The translations under genes were made by a program, and so were the position numbers. The notes under the pieces are model-generated. The model saw only the letters and a list, made by a program, of their open reading frames with translations. It was not told where the DNA came from and made no database searches. A stretch of DNA of 64,000 nucleotides from Agrilutibacter niabensis (lineage in GTDB: Bacteria > Pseudomonadota > Gammaproteobacteria > Xanthomonadales > Xanthomonadaceae). Shown here piece by piece: positions 29,027-38,548 of the stretch; the stretch's first letter is position 1, and the number at the start of each line of letters is the position of its first letter. The stretch lies in contig NZ_JBHSNJ010000013.1 in NCBI RefSeq assembly GCF_042657165.1, positions 434,001 through 498,000 of the forward strand, written 5' to 3'.

Positions 29027-31744
29027 TTATTCGGCTTGCTCGACCACGAGTACCACCGCGGTGCGCGCGGGCACGACGAAGCGGCCATCGCGGGATTGGA
29101 ACTTCGCCTCGCGCTCGCGGCGGTCGGCAGCGTCGGCGCCGCGCAGCACCGGATGCAGCACGTAACGCTTGCCGGCTTCCTCCGGCAGCACCAGCGTCTG
29201 TTGCTCGGGCGATACATTCAGCAGGTACAGCACGTCGCGGAAGTTCGCGCCCGCGTAGCCCGTACCGTCCAGGTGGCCGGCGATCACCAGCGGGTTCTGC
29301 GCCGGTCCGGTGTTGCCGAAGCGCAGCCGCTGCTTCACGTCATCCGCATTGCGCAGCCGAAACAGGGTGGAGCTGTCGCGGATGCGCAGCAGGTCGCGGA
29401 AGCCGTCGCGCATCCACGCGATGTCGGCGGGCGCCGGCTTGATCATTGCCGCATCGGCCAGCATCGGCCGCAGCAGCGCCCAGTCCTTGCCGTTGTCGGA
29501 GGCCGGTGGCAGGCCGGTGCCGTAGTAGTTGTCCTGGTAGGTCCAGTCGAGCCGGTTGAACCAGTCGCCGGAGTCGAAGCTGTTGCGATCCAGCGACTTC
29601 GAGCGCAGCAGGTCCATCCCGGCGTGGAAGTACGCCACGCCCTGGCTGAAGGCGACGAAGGCGGCGCCCAGCAGCTGCACGCGCGCGCGGTCCGCGCTCG
29701 ACGTGTCGCGCGGCAGCTTCATGGCGTTGATGTCGAACAGGGTCTGGTTGTCGTGGTTCTCGACGTAGTTGACGACTTCACCAGGCTGCGCGACGTAACC
29801 GGCCGGCGCGCCCTTGTAGTCGATCTCGTGCAACGCCTTGTCGCTGCCGTCGACGGTGCGCAGGCGGTAATCGCGCAGCGAACCGGCGAGGCCGATGCGC
29901 GCGAAGTCGGCCGCGCGCAGTAGGTCGGCACGCGTGTGCCTGCCTGCGCTCATGGCATTGGGGGCGTAGAACAAGCCGTTGAGATAGCCCTGCGCGGTGA
30001 TCACGTCGGCCCCGCTGTCGCAGCAGCCGCCCCCGCGCAACGCATCGCGGGCGCGGTCGCTGAAGGTGCCGATGCCCGAATGGTTGAGCGAGAGCTGCGA
30101 GGCCTGCGCGAAGCGCCTGCCGTCGGCGATCTCGCCGAAGTTCCAGCCCTCGCCGATCAGGTTGACGTGGCGGCCGGCGGCGGCATCGGCGCGCTGCTGC
30201 ACGTCTTCCATCGCCGCGCGCGGCTGGTGGCCCATCAGGTCGAAGCGGAACGAGTCGATGCGGTACTGCCGCGCCCACAGCGCGATCGAGTCGGCCATGA
30301 GCTTGGCCATCATCATGTGCTCGGTGGCGGTGTTGTCGCAGCAGGTGGAGCGCTCGACCTCGCCGGTTGCATCCAGCCGCTGGTAGTAGCCGGGGACGAT
30401 GCGATCGAGCACCGAGCGCTCGGCCTGGCCCGATACCGTGGTGTGGTTGTAGACCACGTCCATCCCCACGCGCAGGCCGACGGCGTGCAGCGCCATCACC
30501 ATCGCGCGGAACTCGCGGATGCGTACCGCGGCATCGGCGGGATCGCTGGCGTAGCTGCCCTCGGGCACGTTGTAATGGTAGGGGTCGTAGCCCCAGTTGA
30601 AGCAGTCGCGCGCGGCCTGCGCCATCACCGCGGCCTGTTGTGCGTCGCTGTCGGGTGCGGCGTCGGGCACCGATGGCGTCACGCACCCGGCTTCCGGAAT
30701 CGTCGCGATGTCGAACACCGGCAGCAGATGGAGGTCGCTGAGCCCGGCCTCGCGCAGCGCGCGCAGATGGCGCATGCCGTCGGACGCGATGTCGGTGAAG
30801 GCGAGGTACTTGCCGCGATGCGCTTCCGGCACGCTGGCGTCGCCGATGGAGAAGTCGCGCACGTGCAGTTCGTAGATCGACATGTCGCTCTGCGCGGCCA
30901 GCGTTGCGGGACGTGGCGCGCCGTCCCAGCCCGGCGGCTTCAAGGCGGCATCGTCGAGATCGGCGACATAGCTGCGCTTCGAGTCGGTGGTGAGGCCGAG
31001 CGAATACGGATCGGTGACGCGGTTGCGCACCACGCCGGTGCCGGGCACGAACACGTCGACCAGGTAGGTGTAGTACTGCGTGCGCAAGTCGGCCGCGATG
31101 GTCGCGGACCATAGGCCCGTCGTGGCATCGCGCTGCAAGGGTGCGCTGCGCGTAGCCGGGCCCATGCCGTCGCCGTAGAGGCACAGCGCCACGGCCTGCG
31201 CCGTCGGCGCCCACAGCCGGAAGCCGGTGCGGGCGGCATCCACCGACACCCCGAGCGCGGCGTCCTCGGCCGCGCGGGCGTACAGGCTGTCGAGCGCGCC
31301 CGGCGCCTGCAAGTAGGTCGCGTCCAGCACGCGGCCGGCCTCGTCTTCCTGCACCAGCAGCGTCTGTCCGGCCAGGAACTGCGAAACCTTGGCGAGGTCC
31401 TTGCGGGTGACTGCCAGTTCGACGCCGTCGGCAACGAAACCGAAGCGCTCGAACAGCGATGCCGGCAAGGTATCGGGAACACCGACCTCGATGCTGTCGT
31501 CTGCACCGCGCACCCGCTGGCCGTGTTCCGCGCGCAGCCGCGCCTGCGCGGAGTGGTAGATCCGATAGGTCCCCGGGCCGCTCGACCCGGGCCACTTCAG
31601 GAACTGCGCATCGAGCCAGTACGCGCGCGCATCCTGGGTGGCATGCGCGGCGGGATGCAGCACGGTGGCGTACGCCGGCGCATCGCATGCGACGGCCGGG
31701 GCGGCCAGTGCCGCCGCAGGCGCCAGGGCCAGAACAAGCGCCAT
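29027..31744 (-). CDS. pulA: Exported pullulanase-type alpha-1,6-glucosidase (GH13)
   Basis: A ~905-residue secreted debranching enzyme. After a signal peptide (MALVLALAPAAALAAPA) come N-terminal carbohydrate-binding-like domains and a GH13 catalytic domain with FNWGYDPYHYNVPEGSYA (pullulanase hallmark), DVVYNHT, the nucleophile Asp ~502 in SFRFDLMGHQP, the acid/base Glu ~531 in NLIGEGWNFGE and the third carboxylate near 662 in YVENHDNQTLFD, plus a C-terminal DUF3372-like domain. It hydrolyses alpha-1,6 branch points in starch or pullulan fragments. The start is uncertain: ATG 31744 places the operator-like site 57-70 bp upstream, while ATG 31822 would put that site inside the coding region. 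First gene of the minus-strand glycosidase group. Confidence 0.9.
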   Translation of the reverse strand: MALVLALAPAAALAAPAVACDAPAYATVLHPAAHATQDARAYWLDAQFLKWPGSSGPGTYRIYHSAQARLRAEHGQRVRGADDSIEVGVPDTLPASLFERFGFVADGVELAVTRKDLAKVSQFLAGQTLLVQEDEAGRVLDATYLQAPGALDSLYARAAEDAALGVSVDAARTGFRLWAPTAQAVALCLYGDGMGPATRSAPLQRDATTGLWSATIAADLRTQYYTYLVDVFVPGTGVVRNRVTDPYSLGLTTDSKRSYVADLDDAALKPPGWDGAPRPATLAAQSDMSIYELHVRDFSIGDASVPEAHRGKYLAFTDIASDGMRHLRALREAGLSDLHLLPVFDIATIPEAGCVTPSVPDAAPDSDAQQAAVMAQAARDCFNWGYDPYHYNVPEGSYASDPADAAVRIREFRAMVMALHAVGLRVGMDVVYNHTTVSGQAERSVLDRIVPGYYQRLDATGEVERSTCCDNTATEHMMMAKLMADSIALWARQYRIDSFRFDLMGHQPRAAMEDVQQRADAAAGRHVNLIGEGWNFGEIADGRRFAQASQLSLNHSGIGTFSDRARDALRGGGCCDSGADVITAQGYLNGLFYAPNAMSAGRHTRADLLRAADFARIGLAGSLRDYRLRTVDGSDKALHEIDYKGAPAGYVAQPGEVVNYVENHDNQTLFDINAMKLPRDTSSADRARVQLLGAAFVAFSQGVAYFHAGMDLLRSKSLDRNSFDSGDWFNRLDWTYQDNYYGTGLPPASDNGKDWALLRPMLADAAMIKPAPADIAWMRDGFRDLLRIRDSSTLFRLRNADDVKQRLRFGNTGPAQNPLVIAGHLDGTGYAGANFRDVLYLLNVSPEQQTLVLPEEAGKRYVLHPVLRGADAADRREREAKFQSRDGRFVVPARTAVVLVVEQAE

Positions 31745-31788
31745 GGCCAGCCCGCAGGGGCCGCGTCCGTGCCTTGCCCCGAGGTTCC

Positions 31789-31814
31789 TGAATACGCCTA
31801 TGAAATCGTAATCA
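31789..31814. promoter_or_regulatory. LacI-type operator in the pullulanase/halogenase divergent region
   Basis: TGAAATCGTAATCA (31801-31814) matches 11 of 14 positions of TGAATACGTATTCA, keeping the outer TGA/TCA and central CG. A half-site TGAATACG (31789-31796) abuts it. Read on the minus strand the full site is TGATTACGATTTCA, differing at only two positions from the site at 35155-35168. Confidence 0.55.
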
Positions 31815-31902
31815 GCGCTCATGCGATGCAGGTCTCTTGGTGGCGGCGGCCGTCGACGGCATGCTGGCCGCCCGCGACACCACTGCAATGGAAAAACAGG
31901 CG

Positions 31903-33423
31903 ATGACCGAACCACGCATCCGCAACATCGTCATCGTCGGTGGTGGCACCGCCGGCTGGATGGCCGCCGCCGCGCTGTCCAAGCTGCTGCAGGGGCAGGT
32001 CGACATCCGCCTGATCGAATCCGACGAGATCGGCATCGTCGGCGTCGGCGAAGCCACGATTCCGCAGATCCAATTGTTCAACCAGGCGCTCGGCCTCGAC
32101 GAGGACGACTTCATGCGCAAGACCCAGGGCACGTTCAAGCTCGGGATCGAGTTCGTGGACTGGTTGCGTCCGGGCCACTCCTACCACCATGCCTTCGGCG
32201 GGATCGGCGGGCGTCCCCTCGGCGTGGTGCCGTTCTACCAGTACTGGCTCAAGCTGCACCAGGCCGGCGAAGCGGGCGAGCTGGGCGACTACACCTTCAA
32301 CAGCATCGCCGCGCGGCAGAACAAGTTCATGCGCGCGGTGGCGATTCCGAACTCGCCGCTGTCCACCATCGCCCACGCCTTCCATTTCGACGCCGGCCTC
32401 TATTCCAGGTACCTGCGCGGGCACGCCGAAGCGCGGGGCGTGCGCCGCACCGAAGGCAAGGTGACCCAGACCCGCCTGCGCGGCGATAACGGCTTCATCG
32501 AAGCGGTGGTGCTGGAAAGCGGCGAAGTCGTGGCCGGCGACCTGTTCATCGATTGCTCCGGCTTCCGCGGCCTGCTGATCGAGCAGGCGCTGCATACGGG
32601 ATACGAAGACTGGACCCACTGGCTGCCGTGCAATCGCGCCATGGCGGTGCCCTGCGAATCGGTCAGCCCGCTGACGCCGTTCACGCGTTCGACCGCGCGC
32701 AAGGCCGGCTGGCAGTGGCGCATTCCGCTGCAGCACCGGATCGGCAACGGCATGGTCTATTCCGCCGACCACCTGAGCGACGATGAGGCCGCGTCGATCC
32801 TGCTCGGCAACCTCGACGGCGCGCCGCTGGCCGACCCACGGCCGCTGCGCTTCGTTACCGGCATGCGCAAGCGTTTCTGGAACCGCAACTGCGTGGCGAT
32901 GGGCCTGGCCAGCGGCTTCATGGAGCCGCTGGAGTCGACCAGCATCCACTTCATCCAGCAGAGCATCTCCAAGCTGGTCGCGTTCTTCCCGTCGGCCGGG
33001 TTCGACCAGGTCGACATCGACGAATTCAACCGCCAGGTGCAGTTCGAATACGAGCGCAGCCGCGATTTCATCGTGCTGCACTACCTCGCCAACGAGCGCC
33101 CCGGGCCGTTCTGGCAGCAGTGCCGTGAGATGGCCATCCCCGACACGCTGGCGGCCAAGATCGAACTCTTCCGCAGCCATGGCCGCCTGTTCCGCGAGCA
33201 CGAAGAACTCTTCACCGAGTCGAGCTGGGTCCAGGTGCTGCTGGGCCAGGGTGTGATGCCTCGCAGCTACCACCCGATGGTCGACATGCAGCCGCATGAG
33301 GAAGTCACCCGCATGGTCGCCGGCGTGCGCGGCGTGCACGAGGCCTGCGTTGCGGCCATGCCCTCGCATGCCGAGTTCATCGCCAAGCATTGCGCGGCCG
33401 GCGCCGTGGCGGTGCCGGCCTGA
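31903..33423 (+). CDS. Flavin-dependent halogenase (tryptophan halogenase family)
   Basis: A 506-residue FADH2-dependent halogenase. It has the FAD motif GGGTAGW near the N-terminus, the catalytic Lys at residue 79 (GTFKLGIEF, the same number as in PrnA) and the family-defining WxWxIP motif as WQWRIP at 270. Such enzymes form HOCl/HOBr at the flavin and transfer it via the Lys to an indole or other electron-rich substrate; a flavin reductase is needed and none is encoded nearby. The start at 31903 was preferred over 31888 because of the alignment of the FAD motif; neither has a strong Shine-Dalgarno. It sits inside the maltodextrin locus, divergent from pullulanase and sharing its operator region. 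Relatives next to TonB receptors are common in Xanthomonas and Caulobacter, mostly with unknown substrates. Confidence 0.9.
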   Translation: MTEPRIRNIVIVGGGTAGWMAAAALSKLLQGQVDIRLIESDEIGIVGVGEATIPQIQLFNQALGLDEDDFMRKTQGTFKLGIEFVDWLRPGHSYHHAFGGIGGRPLGVVPFYQYWLKLHQAGEAGELGDYTFNSIAARQNKFMRAVAIPNSPLSTIAHAFHFDAGLYSRYLRGHAEARGVRRTEGKVTQTRLRGDNGFIEAVVLESGEVVAGDLFIDCSGFRGLLIEQALHTGYEDWTHWLPCNRAMAVPCESVSPLTPFTRSTARKAGWQWRIPLQHRIGNGMVYSADHLSDDEAASILLGNLDGAPLADPRPLRFVTGMRKRFWNRNCVAMGLASGFMEPLESTSIHFIQQSISKLVAFFPSAGFDQVDIDEFNRQVQFEYERSRDFIVLHYLANERPGPFWQQCREMAIPDTLAAKIELFRSHGRLFREHEELFTESSWVQVLLGQGVMPRSYHPMVDMQPHEEVTRMVAGVRGVHEACVAAMPSHAEFIAKHCAAGAVAVPA

Positions 33424-33439
33424 TCGCACGCGCTGCGCC

Positions 33440-35071
33440 TCAACCGAGCGTGGCGTAGAACGCGCCATGCGCGGGCAACTGCAGCGTGCCGCCTTCGATG
33501 CGGCCGTTGGCGACGCCAGGCGCCGCGATTGCCTGCGCGGCAAGGCCCGTGGGCAACGGCCATTCGATTGCGTCGCCCGACAGGTTGAACGCCACCAGCA
33601 GGCGCTCGTCATCGCATTCGCGGATGAAGGCCAGCACCGGTTCGGGCGTGTCGAGGAAGCCGATCGCGCCCTCGCGCAGCGCCGGGCGCGCCTTGCGCCA
33701 GCGCAGGAACGCGCGCGCTGCGTTCAGCACCGACTGCGGATCGGCATCCTGCGAGGCGACATTGCGCCCGACGTGTTCGGCCGGAATCGGCAGCCACGGC
33801 TTGCCCCCGCTGAAGCCCGACTGCGCAGACGCATCCCAGGGCATCGGCGTGCGGCAGCCATCGCGGCCCTTGAAGGTCGGCCAGAAGGCAATGCCGTAGG
33901 GATCCTGCAAGGCCTCGAACGGCACGTCGGCCTCGGGCAGTCCGAGTTCCTCGCCCTGGTAGAGGCACACCGAACCGCGCAGCGAGCACACCAGTGCGAC
34001 CAGTTGCGCCGCGAACACGCGCTCGAGGGCGGCGTCGCCGGCAGCCACGCCGCCCCAGCGAGTGACCGCGCGGCGCACGTCGTGGTTGGAGATCGCCCAG
34101 CACGGCCAGCCTTCGGTCATCGCGGCCTCGAGCCGTTCGACCGTGTCGCGGATGTAGGCCACGCTGAAGTCGTCGGTCAGCAGCTCGAAGCTGTAACCCA
34201 TGTGCAGGCGCTGGTCGTTGCAGTACTCGGCCATCGTCGCCAGCGAATCCTCCGAGGAGATCTCGCCGAGCGTGGTGGCTTCCGGATAGCGATCCAGCAG
34301 CGCACGCAGTTCTTCCAGGAAGCCGAGGTTTTCCGGCTGCGTGTTGTTGTAGTGGTGGTACTGGAACGCGTACGGATTGTCGGGGCTGAAGCCGCGCCCG
34401 GTGCGCAGCTCCTGCGGCTTGGGCGGGTTGTCGCGCAGCTGCGCGTCGTGGAAGCAGAAGTTGATCGCGTCCAGGCGCAGGCCGTCGACGCCCTTGTCGA
34501 GCCAGAACCTCACGTTGTCCAGCGTCGCTTCGCGCACGGCCGGGTTGTGGAAGTTCAGGTCCGGCTGCGAGGCGAGGAAGTTGTGCAGGAAGTACTGGCC
34601 GCGCCGCGGTTCCCACTGCCACGCCACGCCGCCGAACAGCGACAGCCAGTTGTTGGGCGGCGTGCCGTCGGGGCGGGCGTCGGCCCACACGTACCAGTCG
34701 GCGCGCGCGTTATCGCGGTTCTCGCGGCTCTGCCTGAACCAGTCATGTTCCATCGAGGTGTGGCTGAGCACCTGATCGATCACCACCCGGATGCCGAGCG
34801 AGTGCGCCTTGGCGAGCAGGCGGTCGAAGTCGGACAGCGTGCCGAACAGCGGGTCGACGTCGCGGTAGTCGGCGATGTCGTAGCCGAAATCGGCCATCGG
34901 CGACTTGAAGAACGGCGAGATCCAGATCGCATCCACGCCGAGGCTGGCGACGTAGTCGAGCCTGTCGACGATGCCGGGCAGGTCGCCGACGCCGTCACCG
35001 TTGGTATCCAGGAAGCTGCGCGGGTAGATCTGGTAGATCACCGCGCCACGCCACCAGCGGTTCGTTGCCAT
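33440..35071 (-). CDS. GH13 alpha-glucosidase (cytosolic, GH13_23 type)
   Basis: A 543-residue enzyme without signal peptide, so probably cytosolic. The GH13 regions are intact: VIDQVLSHTS, nucleophile Asp ~201 in LRLDAINF, acid/base Glu ~270 in TTLGEISSED and Asp ~331 in AISNHDVRR. The start WWRGAVIYQIYPRSFLDTNGDG is typical of the oligo-1,6/alpha-glucosidase group and closely resembles the Xanthomonas transglucosylating alpha-glucosidase XgtA (recalled, not searched). It should split maltose and short maltodextrins to glucose for Glk. The ATG has GAGGG upstream. It is convergent with the halogenase gene (16 bp gap) and divergent from the GPH transporter gene with an operator between. Confidence 0.92.
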   Translation of the reverse strand: MATNRWWRGAVIYQIYPRSFLDTNGDGVGDLPGIVDRLDYVASLGVDAIWISPFFKSPMADFGYDIADYRDVDPLFGTLSDFDRLLAKAHSLGIRVVIDQVLSHTSMEHDWFRQSRENRDNARADWYVWADARPDGTPPNNWLSLFGGVAWQWEPRRGQYFLHNFLASQPDLNFHNPAVREATLDNVRFWLDKGVDGLRLDAINFCFHDAQLRDNPPKPQELRTGRGFSPDNPYAFQYHHYNNTQPENLGFLEELRALLDRYPEATTLGEISSEDSLATMAEYCNDQRLHMGYSFELLTDDFSVAYIRDTVERLEAAMTEGWPCWAISNHDVRRAVTRWGGVAAGDAALERVFAAQLVALVCSLRGSVCLYQGEELGLPEADVPFEALQDPYGIAFWPTFKGRDGCRTPMPWDASAQSGFSGGKPWLPIPAEHVGRNVASQDADPQSVLNAARAFLRWRKARPALREGAIGFLDTPEPVLAFIRECDDERLLVAFNLSGDAIEWPLPTGLAAQAIAAPGVANGRIEGGTLQLPAHGAFYATLG

Positions 35072-35154
35072 CGGCCCTCGGCCCCATTCCTTCAGAGCGG
35101 CGACTATTCCACGCCGCGCCGTCCGGCGAGCGGGGGATTGGTCACGGCGATGCT

Positions 35155-35168
35155 TGAATACGATTACA
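35155..35168. promoter_or_regulatory. LacI-type operator between alpha-glucosidase and GPH transporter genes
   Basis: TGAATACGATTACA matches 11 of 14 positions of TGAATACGTATTCA, with the central CG conserved. It lies 84 bp before the alpha-glucosidase start (minus) and 76 bp before the transporter start (plus), in the only AT-rich part of this divergent region. Confidence 0.6.
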
Positions 35169-35243
35169 TTTCATTGTGCAGTGCGGGCGCTGACTACCAT
35201 GCGTGCCGCCGCCGAACGCGTGGCCATTGATCGAGGAAGCCAG

Positions 35244-36773
35244 ATGAAGCAAAGCGTCGCGGAGCAGGACATGGGCATCGCTCACCAGAAGCCGCAGTTG
35301 TCGTTCTGGCAGATCTGGAACATGTGCTTCGGCTTCCTTGGCATCCAGTTCGGCTTCGCGCTGCAGAATGCGAACGTCAGCCGCATCTTCCAGACCCTCG
35401 GTGCCGACATGGACACCCTGCCGGGCCTGTGGATCGCCGCGCCGCTGACCGGGCTGATCGTGCAGCCCATCGTGGGCTATCTCTCCGACCGCACGTGGAC
35501 GCGCCTGGGCCGGCGGCGCCCGTATTTCATGGTCGGCGCGGTGCTGGCGTCGATCGCGCTGCTGCTGTTCCCGAACGTGTCGGCGCTATGGGTCGCCGCC
35601 GGCCTGCTATGGATGCTGGATGCGTCGATCAACATCTCGATGGAGCCGTTCCGCGCCTTCGTTGGCGACCAGCTGCCGGTGAAGCAGCGCGCCAGCGGCT
35701 ATGCCATGCAGAGTTTCTTCATCGGCATCGGCGCGGTGGTGGCGAGCCTGCTGCCGTGGCTGCTGGCGAAGTTCGGCGTGTCCAATACCGCCGGCGCGGG
35801 GCAGGTGCCCGATACCGTGCGCTACGCGTTCTATGCCGGCGGCGCGGTGCTGCTGCTGGCGATCGCCTGGACCGTGCTGCGCACCCGCGAGTACCCGCCG
35901 GAGAAGCTGCGGGCCTGGGACGAGGCGCCGCCGCTGGCGCGTCGTCCGCGCGATGCCGCGATCGTGCGCCGCAATGCGCTGACGTGGCTGCTGGCCGGCA
36001 TCGCCGCCGTGGTGGTGGTCGCCCTGCAAGGCTGGGACCGCCAGCTCTACATCTTCACCGGGCTGGTCGCCGCGTACGGCTTCGCGCTGCTGCTGCGTTC
36101 GCTGCTGCAGCGCGAAGGCCCGTTCACCCACATCATGGACGACCTCTACGACATGCCACCGACGATGCGGCAGCTCGCCGTCGTCCAGTTCTTCTCGTGG
36201 TTCGCGCTGTTCGCGATGTGGATCTACACCACCGGCGCGGTCACCAGCGTGCACTACGGCAGCAGCGACACCGCGTCGGCGGCGTACAACGAAGGCGCGA
36301 ACTGGGTCGGCGTGCTGTTCGCCGCCTACAACGGCTTCGCCGCGCTGGCCGCGGTGATCATCCCGTGGATGGTGAAGCGCTGGGGCCTGCGCATCAGCCA
36401 CCTGATCAATGCCACGCTCGGTGGCCTGGGCCTGCTGTCGTTCATCGTCATCCGCGACCCGCAGTGGCTGCTGCTGTCGATGGTCGGCGTCGGCTTCGCC
36501 TGGGCCTCGATCCTGTCGCTGCCGTATGCGCTGCTCTCGGACAGCGTGCCGGCCGGGAAGATGGGCGTGTACATGGGGATCTTCAATTTCTTCATCGTGA
36601 TCCCGCAGCTGGTGGCGGCGAGCCTGCTCGGCGTGCTGCTCAAGCTGTTCTTCGGCAGCCATCCGATCTACGCGCTGGTGATCGGCGGGGTCAGCCTGCT
36701 GGTCGCCGGGCTGTGCGTGCTGCGCGTGCGTGAACCCACGCGCCACGTGGCTGTCGCGGCGGCGAATTCGTGA
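35244..36773 (+). CDS. MFS/GPH-type maltose or sucrose transporter
   Basis: A 509-residue carrier with about 12 helices, related to the glycoside-pentoside-hexuronide (GPH) and sucrose/maltose symporters. Visible features are LSFWQIWNMCFGFLGIQFGFALQ at the start (17-19 residues before helix 1 core), GYLSDRTWTRLGRRRPYFM in the 2-3 loop, LLWMLDASINISMEPFRAF and LLSDSVPAGKMGVYMGIFN. The RTWTRLGRRRPY loop is typical of plant- and proteobacterial-type disaccharide symporters. It is expected to import maltose or maltodextrin for the cytosolic alpha-glucosidase encoded divergently. The ATG at 35244 has GAGGA upstream. Its stop overlaps the next gene by 4 nt. Confidence 0.9.
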   Translation: MKQSVAEQDMGIAHQKPQLSFWQIWNMCFGFLGIQFGFALQNANVSRIFQTLGADMDTLPGLWIAAPLTGLIVQPIVGYLSDRTWTRLGRRRPYFMVGAVLASIALLLFPNVSALWVAAGLLWMLDASINISMEPFRAFVGDQLPVKQRASGYAMQSFFIGIGAVVASLLPWLLAKFGVSNTAGAGQVPDTVRYAFYAGGAVLLLAIAWTVLRTREYPPEKLRAWDEAPPLARRPRDAAIVRRNALTWLLAGIAAVVVVALQGWDRQLYIFTGLVAAYGFALLLRSLLQREGPFTHIMDDLYDMPPTMRQLAVVQFFSWFALFAMWIYTTGAVTSVHYGSSDTASAAYNEGANWVGVLFAAYNGFAALAAVIIPWMVKRWGLRISHLINATLGGLGLLSFIVIRDPQWLLLSMVGVGFAWASILSLPYALLSDSVPAGKMGVYMGIFNFFIVIPQLVAASLLGVLLKLFFGSHPIYALVIGGVSLLVAGLCVLRVREPTRHVAVAAANS

Positions 36774-38506
36774 GCGCGGCCCGGATGCAACGGCGTCTCC
36801 TGGCGATATCGTGCTCCGCACTGTTGCTGGCCGGTTGCGCGCGCGAAGCGTCGCCGCCGCCCGCCATGGATGCCAAGGCCACGGCTTCGGCAGCAGAATC
36901 CGGCGACTACATCGGCACCACCGAGCCCTTCGCCGAGCACGCGGTCTACTTCGTCCTCACCGACCGCTTCGTCAACGGCGATCCATCCAACGACCAGCGC
37001 ACCCAGGGCGGCGCGCACCCCACCTTCGACCGGCCCGTCGCGGGTGCACCGGCGGGGCGCAGCGACAACATCGGCTACCTCGGCGGCGACTTCAAAGGAC
37101 TGCTGGACAACGCCGATTACATCCGCGGCATGGGCTTCGGCGCGGTGTGGGTGACACCGATCGTCGACAACCCCGATGAAGCCTTCGCCGGCGGCGATCC
37201 GGTGAAGTGGGGCAGCATGTTCACCGACCGCGGCAAGACCGGGTTCCACGGCTACTGGGGCGTCAACTTCTACAAGCTCGACGAGCACCTGCCGAGCGCG
37301 GGCCTCGATTTCGCCGGACTGACAAAGGGCCTGAAGCAGCACGGCCTGAAGACGGTGCTCGACATCGTCTGCAACCACGGTTCGCCGGCCTACACGATGC
37401 CGACGGACCAGCCCAAGTTCGGGGAGATCTACGACAAGGACGGCACGTTGCTCGCCGACCACCAGAACCTGCACCCCGGCAAGCTCGATCCCAAGGGCAA
37501 TCCGCTGCACGCGTTCTACAACACCAAGCCCGGCCTGGCGCAGCTGTCCGACATCAACGAAAACGACCCGCGCGTGCTCGACTACTTCGTCGGCGCGTAC
37601 TCGCAGTGGATCGACCAGGGCGCGGACGCGTTCCGCATCGACACGATTCCGTGGATGCCGCATGCGTACTGGCATGCGTTCACCACCCGCATCCGCGAGA
37701 AGCATCCGGGCTTCTTCATGTTCGGCGAGGCCTTCAACCACGACGCCGCGACGATCGCCGCGCATACGCTGCCGCGCAATGCCGGCGTGAGCGTGCTCGA
37801 CTTCCCGCTCAAGGAGCGGCTGGTGGAGGTGTTCGGCCGCCAGGGCGGTGGTTTCGAGCGCATCGCCGAGCGGCTGTATCTCGAGGACGGCCCGTACCAG
37901 AACCCCTACGAGCTGATGACCTTCTACGACAACCACGACATGGCGCGGCTCGACGCCAGCGACGAAGGCTTCATCGACGCGAACAACTTCCTGTTCACCG
38001 CGCGTGGCATCCCGGTCATCTACTACGGGTCGGAGACCGGGTTCGAGCGCGGCACCGCCGAGCATGCGGGCAACCGCAACTACTTCGGCCAGGAACGCAT
38101 CGATGCCGCGCCGGCGAGCCCGATCCAGCAGTCGCTGTCGCGCGTCGCCAACCTGCGTGCCAAGACGCCGGCGTTGCAGCGCGGGCTGCAGGTGAACCTG
38201 CTGATGCAGGGCGACCGCGCGGCGTTCTACCGCGTGCTGCAGCACGAGGGCACCCACCAGATCGCGCTGGTGCTGCTGAACAAGGGCGCGGCGTCCGCGG
38301 CGTTCGAGGTCAAGGAGATGCTGCAGCCCGGGCGCTGGCGCGCGGCGCTGGGCGGCGGCGACATCGAGGTCGCCAGCGGCGGGGTGCTGCAGGCGACCGT
38401 TCCGGCGCACGGGGTCGCGGTGTACCTGCTCGACGCGGCGGTCACCCAGCCGCAGTTGCGCGCGGCGCTGGAGCGTGCGCGCGCAGGCGCGGCTCCGCGC
38501 GGTTGA
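36770..38506 (+). CDS. Alpha-amylase family (GH13) lipoprotein
   Basis: A 578-residue GH13 enzyme with a lipoprotein signal peptide (LLAISCSALLLAGC; perfect lipobox LAGC), so it is probably anchored to a membrane. Catalytic regions: DIVCNHGS, nucleophile Asp291 in AFRIDTIPW, acid/base Glu320 in FMFGEAFNHD and Asp390 in TFYDNHDMARL. The FDRPVAG..SDNIGYLGGDFKGLLD start resembles cyclodextrin glucanotransferase/maltogenic amylase relatives, so it may be an amylase or a cyclomaltodextrinase-like enzyme. The GTG at 36770 gives a 4-nt overlap with the transporter; an ATG at 36785 is an alternative. The C-terminus extends into a short Ala/Arg-rich helix. Confidence 0.9.
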   Translation: MSAARMQRRLLAISCSALLLAGCAREASPPPAMDAKATASAAESGDYIGTTEPFAEHAVYFVLTDRFVNGDPSNDQRTQGGAHPTFDRPVAGAPAGRSDNIGYLGGDFKGLLDNADYIRGMGFGAVWVTPIVDNPDEAFAGGDPVKWGSMFTDRGKTGFHGYWGVNFYKLDEHLPSAGLDFAGLTKGLKQHGLKTVLDIVCNHGSPAYTMPTDQPKFGEIYDKDGTLLADHQNLHPGKLDPKGNPLHAFYNTKPGLAQLSDINENDPRVLDYFVGAYSQWIDQGADAFRIDTIPWMPHAYWHAFTTRIREKHPGFFMFGEAFNHDAATIAAHTLPRNAGVSVLDFPLKERLVEVFGRQGGGFERIAERLYLEDGPYQNPYELMTFYDNHDMARLDASDEGFIDANNFLFTARGIPVIYYGSETGFERGTAEHAGNRNYFGQERIDAAPASPIQQSLSRVANLRAKTPALQRGLQVNLLMQGDRAAFYRVLQHEGTHQIALVLLNKGAASAAFEVKEMLQPGRWRAALGGGDIEVASGGVLQATVPAHGVAVYLLDAAVTQPQLRAALERARAGAAPRG

Positions 38507-38516
38507 TCGCTTTCCA

Positions 38517-38543
38517 GGCTCCCTTCGTCACCCGAAGGGAGCC
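38517..38543. terminator. Hairpin between amylase and lacI-type genes
   Basis: GGCTCCCTTCG and CGAAGGGAGCC form a perfect 11-bp stem with a 5-nt loop (TCACC) in the 42-bp gap between convergent genes. There is no U-run; placement suggests a bidirectional termination structure. Confidence 0.55.
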
Positions 38544-38548
38544 GCGGG

